Source: JACKOD01 sp041591635 (GTDB lineage: Bacteria > Pseudomonadota > Gammaproteobacteria > Pseudomonadales > Oleiphilaceae). Taken from it: a stretch of DNA of 13,014 bases. The stretch's first letter is position 1. Each line of letters starts with the position of its first letter. The notes under the pieces were generated by a model. The model saw nothing but the letters and a program-made list of their open reading frames with translations, had not been told where the DNA came from and did no database searches. The position numbers and the translations under genes were made by a program. This document shows positions 7,587-13,014 of the stretch, piece after piece. The stretch covers positions 1-13,014 of the forward strand of contig JBFHRO010000085.1 in assembly GCA_041591635.1 (NCBI GenBank), read 5' to 3'.

Positions 7587-7601
7587 TTTAATTTGTTTTT
7601 T

Positions 7602-7626
7602 AACCTATTTAAAATCAATAGGTTAT
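7602..7626. repeat. 9-bp inverted repeat upstream of the coiled-coil gene
   Basis: TAACCTATT (7602-7610) and AATAGGTTA (7618-7626) are perfect arms with a 7-nt loop. No T-tract follows in a terminator arrangement on either strand. With its position around the expected -35 region of the minus-strand promoter, this suggests a binding site for a dimeric regulator rather than a transcription stop. Confidence 0.5.
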
Positions 7627-7637
7627 CTTGTATGAGG

Positions 7638-7673
7638 CGGTTTGTGCGGTTTGTGCGGTTTGTGCGGTTTGTT
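7638..7673. repeat. Four perfect tandem copies of a 9-bp unit
   Basis: GCGGTTTGT is repeated four times without mismatch at 7638-7646, 7647-7655, 7656-7664 and 7665-7673. It lies between the acnB terminator and the promoter region of the coiled-coil gene. It may be a replication-slippage microsatellite or an array of regulator sites. It is far too short for a CRISPR array. Confidence 0.9.
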
Positions 7674-7697
7674 TTTGCTGCTTAAGCGTCGGAAACA

Positions 7698-7730
7698 AAA
7701 AAGCCTCCGCGATGCCGCGGAGGCTTTTAT
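7698..7730 (-). terminator. Rho-independent terminator of acnB (potentially bidirectional)
   Basis: An 11-bp perfect stem (7701-7711 with 7716-7726, containing GCCTCCGCG) has an ATGC tetraloop. On the minus strand it is followed by a T-run (complement of the A-run 7697-7702) about 50 nt beyond the acnB stop. The plus strand also shows TTTTATTT after the stem, so it could stop transcripts in both directions. Confidence 0.88.
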
Positions 7731-7777
7731 TTCTGCGCAATGCCCTATAGGCGTTGCTGATCAGGTGTAGAACCGGT

Positions 7778-10363
7778 TCAGGAAGCAGCTACCGAATCTG
7801 CGGCTTTCTGATAGGTATCCATTTCGTTGAAGTTCATATACCGATACACATCTTTCGCTTGAGCATCAATGTGCTTGGCGTACTCCATGTATTCCTCAAC
7901 GGTAGGTACTTTGCCCAGTATAGCGCCTACGGCCGCGAGTTCGGCAGACGTAAGATACACGTTGGCACCATCACCAAGACGGTTGGGGAAGTTACGCGTG
8001 GAGGTTGAAAGTACTGTTGTGCCAGCATTCACTCGCGCCTGGTTGCCCATACACAGCGAACAGCCGGGAATTTCGGTTCGCACGCCGTTGCGCTCGTAAG
8101 TTTCGTAGTAACCTTCACTGCGCAGGGTTTCCTGGTCCATGCGCGTAGGTGGTGCTATCCAGAGGCGTGTCTTCAAGGCTTCCTTGTTTTCTTCGAGAAG
8201 TTTGCCCGCGGCCCGGAAATGACCGATGTTGGTCATGCAGGAGCCGATGAAAACCTCATCCACCTTGTCACCTGCAACTTCTGACAGCAGTTTTGCGTCG
8301 TCAGGATCGTTAGGGCAGCAGACGATCGGTTCTTTGATGTCAGCCAGGTCGATTTCGATCACAGCGGCGTATTCGGCGTCCGCATCCGCCTGCATCAGAG
8401 AGGGCTTATTCAGCCACTCCTCCATGGCTTTGGCCCGGCGCTCAAGTGTACGCGCATCGCCATAGCCTTCGGCGATCATCCAGCGCAACATGGTGATGTT
8501 GGACTTCAGGTACTCTGCAACCGATTCTTCGCTCATCTTGATGCTACAACCGGCGGCAGAACGTTCGGCGGATGCGTCAGAAAGCTCAAACGCCTGCTCG
8601 ACCGTGAGGTTATCCAATCCTTCGATTTCGAGAATGCGACCAGAGAAGATGTTTTTCTTGCCCTTCTTTTCCACCGTCAGGTGGCCTGCCTTGATGGCAT
8701 AGTAGGGAATAGCATGTACCAGATCACGCAAGGTGATACCTGACTGCATTTCGCCCTTGAAGCGTACGAGAACGGATTCAGGCATATCCAGTGGCATGAC
8801 GCCGGTTGCAGCTGCAAAGGCAACCAGGCCTGAGCCGGCAGGGAACGAAATCCCCAGTGGGAAGCGTGTATGGGAATCGCCACCCGTGCCTACGGTGTCG
8901 GGCAGCAACATGCGGTTAAGCCAGCTGTGGATGACTCCGTCACCAGGGCGCAGGGACACGCCGCCTCGGGTCATGATGAAATCGGGCAGTGTATGGTGCA
9001 TTTCGACATCAACAGGCTTTGGATAAGCTGCGGTATGGCAGAATGACTGCATTACCAGGTCGGCCGAGAAGCCAAGGCAAGCCAGGTCTTTGAGTTCATC
9101 GCGTGTCATTGGGCCGGTTGTATCCTGTGATCCCACGGTAGTCATCTTGGGCTCGCAGTATTGACCAGGACGAACACCGGCGACGCCGCACGCCTTGCCC
9201 ACCATTTTCTGGGCCAGACTGAATCCTTTTCCGGTATCTGCTACATCGGCCGAACGACGGAAGGCCGTTGAAGGTGCAAGCCCCAGTGCAGCACGTGCTT
9301 TATCCGTCAAGCCGCGACCAATGATCAACGGAATGCGTCCACCTGCCTGTACTTCGTCAAGAATAACGTCGGACTTGAAGCTGAATTCGGAGATAACATC
9401 GCCGCTCTCAGAGAGAATCTTGCCTTCGTACGGACGTATGTCTATCACATCTCCCATGTTCATGTTGTCCACGGGTGCTTCGAACACCAGAGCGCCCGCG
9501 TCTTCCATTGTGTTGAAGAAGATTGGGGCGACTTTGGAGCCAATGCAGACCCCGCCGCCGCGCTTGTTGGGCACGCCGGGGATATCGTCGCCAAAAAACC
9601 AGAGAACAGAGTTGGTGGCGGATTTGCGTGACGAGCCGGTACCCACGACATCGCCTACAAATGCCACCGGCAACCCTTTGGCTTTGATGGCTTCAATCTG
9701 ACGCATGGGGCCGGTAACCCCGTGCTCATCAGGAGTCAAACCTTCCCGTGTCATTTTGTACGCAGCACGGGCGTGCAATGGAATGTCGGGGCGCGACCAG
9801 GCATCAGGAGCAGGGGACAAATCGTCGGTATTGGTTTCGCCAGTGACCTTGAAAACGGTCATTTTGATGCTCTCAGCAACCTTGGGGCGCTTGGTAAACC
9901 ATTCAGCGTTAGCCCAGGAGTCAAGCACGTTTTTGGCGTTTTGATTGCCGGATTCAGCCTTTTCTTGTATGTCGTGAAAATTATCGAAAATCAGCAGGGT
10001 GTGCTTGAGTTGCTCTGCTGCAGCAGTTCCCAGTTCGGCACTATCAAGCAGTTCGATGAGTGTGCCGATGTTGTAGCCGCCCTGCATGGTACCCAGGAGT
10101 TCAACGGCTTTGGTTTTGGTAAGCAGCGGGGATGCAGCTTCACCCTTGGCAACCGCTGACAGAAAAGCAGCTTTTACGTAGGCAGCTTCATCTACGCCAG
10201 GCGGAACGCGATTTTCAAGCAGATCCAACAGCGTGGCCTCTTCTCCGGCGGGTGGATTCTTTAGCAGGTCCACCAGTCCGGCCATTTGTTCGGCATTTAG
10301 CGGTTTGGGTGGCACGCCCTGTTCTGCGCGTTCTGCGACGTGTTTACGATAAGCTTCAAGCAC
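7778..10363 (-). CDS. acnB: Bifunctional aconitate hydratase B / 2-methylisocitrate dehydratase
   Basis: AcnB interconverts citrate and isocitrate in the TCA cycle and can hydrate 2-methylaconitate; in E. coli the apo-form also binds mRNA. The protein is 861 residues (E. coli AcnB is 865) and collinear with it. It has an N-terminal HEAT-like domain beginning LEAYRKHVAERAEQG, then the swivel domain with TGETNTDDLSPAPDAWSRPD and VGTGSSRKSATNS. The catalytic core carries GSQDTTGPMTRDELKDL, GTGGDSHTRFP and SFPAGSGLVAFAAATG. The [4Fe-4S] ligands are Cys709 (IGSCMTN), Cys768 and Cys771 (PGCSLCMGNQ). I chose GTG at 10363 because GAGGG lies 8 nt upstream and the residue aligns with the E. coli start. 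The in-frame ATG at 10378 and the longer frame to 10435 lack a ribosome site and homology. It is monocistronic, with a strong terminator at 7698-7730. Confidence 0.97.
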   Translation of the reverse strand: MLEAYRKHVAERAEQGVPPKPLNAEQMAGLVDLLKNPPAGEEATLLDLLENRVPPGVDEAAYVKAAFLSAVAKGEAASPLLTKTKAVELLGTMQGGYNIGTLIELLDSAELGTAAAEQLKHTLLIFDNFHDIQEKAESGNQNAKNVLDSWANAEWFTKRPKVAESIKMTVFKVTGETNTDDLSPAPDAWSRPDIPLHARAAYKMTREGLTPDEHGVTGPMRQIEAIKAKGLPVAFVGDVVGTGSSRKSATNSVLWFFGDDIPGVPNKRGGGVCIGSKVAPIFFNTMEDAGALVFEAPVDNMNMGDVIDIRPYEGKILSESGDVISEFSFKSDVILDEVQAGGRIPLIIGRGLTDKARAALGLAPSTAFRRSADVADTGKGFSLAQKMVGKACGVAGVRPGQYCEPKMTTVGSQDTTGPMTRDELKDLACLGFSADLVMQSFCHTAAYPKPVDVEMHHTLPDFIMTRGGVSLRPGDGVIHSWLNRMLLPDTVGTGGDSHTRFPLGISFPAGSGLVAFAAATGVMPLDMPESVLVRFKGEMQSGITLRDLVHAIPYYAIKAGHLTVEKKGKKNIFSGRILEIEGLDNLTVEQAFELSDASAERSAAGCSIKMSEESVAEYLKSNITMLRWMIAEGYGDARTLERRAKAMEEWLNKPSLMQADADAEYAAVIEIDLADIKEPIVCCPNDPDDAKLLSEVAGDKVDEVFIGSCMTNIGHFRAAGKLLEENKEALKTRLWIAPPTRMDQETLRSEGYYETYERNGVRTEIPGCSLCMGNQARVNAGTTVLSTSTRNFPNRLGDGANVYLTSAELAAVGAILGKVPTVEEYMEYAKHIDAQAKDVYRYMNFNEMDTYQKAADSVAAS

Positions 10364-10816
10364 GATAAAAACCCTCATCAGTTGTAATTCAGTCTTGCCA
10401 AAATGGTCAGACTTTCGATGGATAGAATGGTCCACCGTAACGGATCAAATTTCTGGCACCCATGCTGTAGGTAAGAGCCGCGGCATTTTACGGCAAAAAC
10501 CAGTAAATGTTAATCGCCCTTAGTGTCGGGCTGTCTGCGACGGTGCGGACTTTGGGCTGGTTGCATTCGTTTTCAGGATAGTCGCTGGCCAATCTTCTTT
10601 CTGAGAATTATTGGAAAGGGAGTGCCGTGTGTCCGTCTCATTGTTTTTACCAGGTAAGTGGGCATTCGCACTGTTTTCTAGTGTGATTGTACTAATGCAA
10701 ACCTGTGTAATGTTCGCAATGGTATTTTTCGCAAATTCAATGTTCATAAGTGAAACAAAAGCTTGAACGAAGCGGTTTGTTGCACGGTATGCTGTGTTTT
10801 TTAAAGGATGGGTTTT
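10364..10816. other. Divergent intergenic region, no gene recognised
   Basis: This gap separates acnB (-) from the methyltransferase gene (+), so it should hold both promoters. I see no convincing tRNA, small RNA or conserved ORF. The long minus frame crossing it is a mirror of the methyltransferase gene. The hexamer TTCGCA occurs at 10665, 10713 and 10728, the last two 15 bp apart. A GCCG/CGGC pair near 10477-10494 has no T-run. GGA motifs are too sparse for an Rsm-type decoy RNA. Promoter elements on either strand are too weak to assign. Confidence 0.5.
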
Positions 10817-11737
10817 ATGACGGAAGCGATGGAATTTATTGCCCATACGGTGAGAAGTGGTGGTCCGGATGAGCGGGATTTTAGTTTGCTCAATGACAGT
10901 TTTCGTTCTGTGCTGCGCGATGCAGTTTTGCCAGCAAGGAAAGCAGAGGTTCGCTCCATGGTTGCAAGTGCAATGGGAGATGCCTATACCGCGCAGACGG
11001 TTCAGGGGCTGGTGTATCAGCATCCGCAAGGCGTTGATGTTGACTTTGAAGTCATGGAGCGAACCTATAGTCGCTATCTTTCACCTTGCGAGCGTTTTCG
11101 CAAGTGGGATTCATACTGGCAACAACACGCTTTTGCCGAGGCGGCACGGTATCAGAAAACCTTGATGAAGCTGTGGATCCGAAAAAAGGAAAACGAACAG
11201 ACCGGTGTGTCAGTAATGGATGCCGGCTGTGGCAGCTCGCGTGCACTGTACGAGTATTTATTGGAGAACCGGTCCTTATCCACTTTTACCTGTCTGGATA
11301 CGGATCAAAGCGCAATCGATTATGCCAAGCTGATGTGTCGGAATTTTCGCCATCAGGTGGGTCTGCATTGTTGTGATTTCATGCGCTTCAATACCGATCA
11401 CCGATATGATTTGGTGTGGAGCTTCGGCGTGTTTGAGCGGTTAAATGATGCGCAGTTTAAGGCCGGGCTTAAAAAGCTGGTGTCGATTACACGCCCAGGG
11501 TCGACCATCGTGTTGGGGAATGTCGGGACATCCAACCCTTCGCAGGACTACATGGATCTGCTTGGCTGGTCCGTGACGCCTCGCAGCGCCTCACATGTGC
11601 GCTATCTCGCCATGAGTTGTGAGCTTGATTTTGCCGAATTGAATGTTGAGCCCGATGAGTGGGGGGTGAATAACTATTTGACCATTGAAGTCGGAACCTC
11701 TTGCAATAAGCGAGGCGGTCAAAAGTTGAGCAATTAA
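10817..11737 (+). CDS. SAM-dependent methyltransferase, resembles 3-OH-palmitic acid methyl ester (PhcB-like) family
   Basis: This is a class I methyltransferase of 306 residues. A helical N-terminal region (1-125) ends in a RKWDSYWQQH segment (95-104). The Rossmann part has motif I MDAGCGSS (134-141), the acidic strand end CLDTDQSAI (159-167), DLVWSFGVFERL (198-209), TRPGSTIVLGN (225-235), SNPSQDYM (239-246) and a C-terminal GVNNYLTIEV (283-292). From memory, the WD-containing N-terminal helix, the DLxWSxGxF strand, the GNxxxxNPSxxYM motif and the GVNxxL end fit proteins annotated as extracellular-factor 3-hydroxypalmitic acid methyl ester synthesis enzymes, the PhcB type. No phcS or phcR homologue is adjacent, so the substrate is unproven. 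The start at 10817 is preferred over ATG 10808 because AAAGGA lies 8 nt before it and abuts the earlier ATG. Fold confident, subfamily tentative. Confidence 0.75.
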   Translation: MTEAMEFIAHTVRSGGPDERDFSLLNDSFRSVLRDAVLPARKAEVRSMVASAMGDAYTAQTVQGLVYQHPQGVDVDFEVMERTYSRYLSPCERFRKWDSYWQQHAFAEAARYQKTLMKLWIRKKENEQTGVSVMDAGCGSSRALYEYLLENRSLSTFTCLDTDQSAIDYAKLMCRNFRHQVGLHCCDFMRFNTDHRYDLVWSFGVFERLNDAQFKAGLKKLVSITRPGSTIVLGNVGTSNPSQDYMDLLGWSVTPRSASHVRYLAMSCELDFAELNVEPDEWGVNNYLTIEVGTSCNKRGGQKLSN

Positions 11738-11776
11738 GAGTCCTGTGTAAGCTTGTGTGATATTGTACGTCTGGGG

Positions 11777-11804
11777 GTGACAATTTGTGTTGTTGTGATA
11801 TCTT
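11777..11804 (+). promoter_or_regulatory. Possible sigma-70 promoter of the STAS-like gene
   Basis: GTGACA (11777-11782, 5 of 6 to the -35 consensus) and TATCTT (11799-11804, 4 of 6 to the -10) are 16 bp apart, upstream of the ATG at 11864. GTGATAT occurs at 11757 and again at 11795, overlapping this element, and could be a pair of regulator half-sites. It suggests the gene can be expressed apart from the upstream methyltransferase gene. Confidence 0.35.
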
Positions 11805-11863
11805 CTCAAGGTAGCCTGTGCGATGTAATCGTTGTGTTCCAACCAATGCAGGGGTAAGAAAAC

Positions 11864-12301
11864 ATGAAAGAAGTATCTTGCCAGAAGTACAATATCAGGG
11901 CCGAACATGACTTGCTGTTCGTCGAGTTACAGGGAACCTGGACGCCAGAGGATACGTTGCAGTTCATGGTGGCGTACAAAAAGCTGGTTTCTTCTTACTT
12001 CGCCCGGGAGTGGGCGGCCGTCTTCGATATAGGCAAGCTTGAAATGTTTATCGAAGAAAACTTCCAGATTGAGACTTTCAGGTCATTGTTGACCTGGAGT
12101 TTTATCAAAGGGCTCGGTGCCCTTAGTGTGATCAAGGATCCCAAAAGCCGCGATCATCTTCTTTTTCAGTTCGAAGAAATTCTTAACCATCGTCAGCCCG
12201 TTGCCTCGTCGCTTCACTGCTCTGTGGATGAGGCGGTCGCATGGCTTGCAAGAGAGGGCTACGAAGCCTGCAGCTTGCAATTTCGGCAGAAATCGGCTTG
12301 A
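11864..12301 (+). CDS. STAS/SpoIIAA-like small protein
   Basis: The 145-residue cytoplasmic protein has no signal peptide or membrane segment. Its start, LLFVELQGTWTPEDTLQF (about 17-34), then a helix and WAAVFDIGKLEMF (about 49-61), resembles the beta-strand / helix / strand opening of SpoIIAA- and STAS-type domains. These commonly act as anti-sigma-factor antagonists or regulatory binding modules. A conserved phospho-acceptor serine after the DIG strand is not evident (the segment reads GKLEMF), so classical phosphorylation control is doubtful. The C-terminal half (SSLHCSVDEAVAWLAREGY) resembles the final helix of such domains. The ATG at 11864 follows AGGGGTAAG within a fair distance. It lies between the methyltransferase and gacA-like genes in the same orientation, and could relate to either. 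Family by resemblance only; partner unknown. Confidence 0.65.
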   Translation: MKEVSCQKYNIRAEHDLLFVELQGTWTPEDTLQFMVAYKKLVSSYFAREWAAVFDIGKLEMFIEENFQIETFRSLLTWSFIKGLGALSVIKDPKSRDHLLFQFEEILNHRQPVASSLHCSVDEAVAWLAREGYEACSLQFRQKSA

Positions 12302-12456
12302 AGATTGGCTGTAGCCGTCTACGCATTTTGAGAGAAGGTTGACCAAACGCCGTAATGACTTGGCTTGAAATGTCGAGTGGTGCATTGCGTTATGCGCTTG
12401 CATGAGTATCATTCTGCTGGGGTCAGGTGCGTGTTATCAAGATCGTAGGGGGTTTT
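12302..12456 (+). promoter_or_regulatory. Leader/promoter region of the gacA-like gene
   Basis: This 155-bp gap contains no ORF or terminator. TTGACC (12339-12344) matches a -35 element well but has no good -10 at the right distance. TATCAT (12407-12412) is a fair -10, with only a weak TTGCGT 16 bp upstream. The start-proximal AGGGGG followed by a T-run (12447-12458) is an unusual ribosome site directly joined to the TTG start. Confidence 0.3.
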
Positions 12457-13014
12457 TTGATCAAAGTTCTTGTGGTGGATGATCACGAACTCGTGCGTTC
12501 CGGTATCTCAAGAATGCTTGAGGATGATAAGGGCATAGAGGTTATCGGCCAGGCAAGCACCGGCGAGCAGGCGATCGACATGGTGCGGCGCCAGGCGCCT
12601 GATGTGGTGCTGATGGATTTGAAAATGCCCGGCATCGGTGGCCTGGAAGCAACCCGCAAGATAAAACGAATATCCGATGAAATAAAAGTGATCGCTGTGA
12701 CAGCCTGTGCCGAGGATCCCTATGTGTCGCGTGTCATGCAGGCCGGGGCGTCTGCCTACATCACCAAAGGCGCTGACGTTTCGGAGATGATGCGGGCCAT
12801 CCGGGTGGTGAGGTCGGGCCAGCGTTACATCAGCCCTGAAATTGCCCAGAAAATAGCGCTCAAACCTTTCGACGCTCCTGACGAAACCGCGATTTTTGAT
12901 CGGCTCTCGGAGCGTGAAATGCAGATTGCCATGATGGTGGTGGAGTGCCAGAAAGTTCAGGATATTTCGGACAAGCTCTGTCTGAGCCCGAAAACCGTGA
13001 ACAGTTACCGCTAC
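12457..13014 (+). CDS. gacA: GacA/UvrY response regulator, LuxR-type output domain (C-terminus outside window)
   Basis: GacA (UvrY in enterics) is the DNA-binding partner of the sensor kinase GacS/BarA. When phosphorylated it activates the small RNAs that titrate RsmA/CsrA, controlling secondary metabolism, motility, biofilm and virulence. The 186 visible residues contain the receiver with acidic pocket Asp8-Asp9, phospho-acceptor Asp54 (VLMDLKMPG), Thr82 and Lys104. GQRYISPEIAQ and the LuxR helix-turn-helix (LSEREMQIAMM ... KLCLSPKTVNSYRY) follow; the window ends inside it. Similarity is especially high to Pseudomonas GacA. The start is TTG at 12457, giving MIKVLVVDDHELVRSG in line with known GacA N-termini; AGGGGG is 4 nt upstream. 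A TTG start is, to my recollection, also reported for Pseudomonas gacA. uvrC commonly follows this gene but is not visible here. Confidence 0.93.
   Translation, partial: MIKVLVVDDHELVRSGISRMLEDDKGIEVIGQASTGEQAIDMVRRQAPDVVLMDLKMPGIGGLEATRKIKRISDEIKVIAVTACAEDPYVSRVMQAGASAYITKGADVSEMMRAIRVVRSGQRYISPEIAQKIALKPFDAPDETAIFDRLSEREMQIAMMVVECQKVQDISDKLCLSPKTVNSYRY

Noticed and set aside
7638..7673. CRISPR-like array
   Set aside because: 9-bp units are directly abutting with no spacers; a simple tandem repeat.
9195..9701. 168-codon plus-strand open frame inside acnB
   Set aside because: Antisense shadow of a highly conserved gene; low-complexity translation and no ribosome site.
10665..10733. TTCGCA occurring three times upstream of the methyltransferase gene
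   Set aside because: A hexamer three times with irregular spacing (48 and 15 bp) is weak; kept only as a note in the intergenic entry.
10364..10816. Possible Rsm/Csr-type regulatory RNA, suggested by the nearby gacA
   Set aside because: GGA motifs are few and not in repeated hairpin loops, and no Rho-independent terminator closes a candidate RNA.
10520..11029. 169-codon minus-strand open frame spanning the gap and the methyltransferase 5' end
   Set aside because: Mostly antisense to a real gene, His/Cys/Thr-rich translation with no recognisable domain, no Shine-Dalgarno.
10817..13014. A complete Phc quorum-sensing system
   Set aside because: Only the methyltransferase resembles PhcB; no PhcS-type kinase or PhcR/PhcQ-type regulator is seen, and the response regulator is clearly GacA/UvrY.

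Overview
The window looks like chromosomal DNA from a gammaproteobacterium of moderate G+C content. The evidence is a B-type aconitase close to the E. coli enzyme, CmoM and RsmC orthologues, an MsrA with the E. coli cysteine layout, and a GacA/UvrY regulator at the right edge. The GacA sequence resembles Pseudomonas-type GacA more than enteric UvrY, so a pseudomonad-related or marine gammaproteobacterium is a reasonable guess. The genus cannot be fixed from this sequence. I see no insertion sequences, phage genes, CRISPR array, tRNA or rRNA.

Layout. 1-1585 (+): the C-terminal part of a UbiB/ABC1-type kinase-like protein, abutting an RluA-family pseudouridine synthase. 1575-2624 (-): a solitary periplasmic solute-binding protein and a 61-residue putative zinc-binding protein. 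2669-6987 (+): a tightly packed run of tonB-like gene, rsmC, flavin reductase-like gene, cmoM and msrA. The joins are a 1-base overlap (tonB/rsmC), two short gaps and a 4-base overlap (cmoM/msrA). 7088-7504 (-): a small helical coiled-coil protein. 7505-7777: a regulatory gap with two inverted repeats, four tandem 9-bp repeats and a strong terminator hairpin. 7778-10363 (-): acnB, read from a GTG start with a good Shine-Dalgarno. 10364-10816: a divergent intergenic region with no convincing gene. 10817-12301 (+): a methyltransferase resembling the 3-hydroxypalmitic acid methyl ester (PhcB-like) family, then a STAS/SpoIIAA-like small protein. 12457-end (+): a GacA/UvrY-type response regulator, cut by the window edge inside its helix-turn-helix.

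How it works together. The left and middle parts are mostly housekeeping. Three RNA-modification genes (an RluA-like enzyme, rsmC, cmoM) lie within 5.5 kb, mixed with a TonB-like energy transducer and redox or repair enzymes (a flavin reductase-like protein, MsrA). The right end is the most interesting. A possible fatty-acid methyl ester signal synthase, a STAS-like protein and the output regulator of the Gac/Rsm pathway sit in one orientation, which would fit a density- or lifestyle-control locus. That reading is inference from family resemblance and position only.
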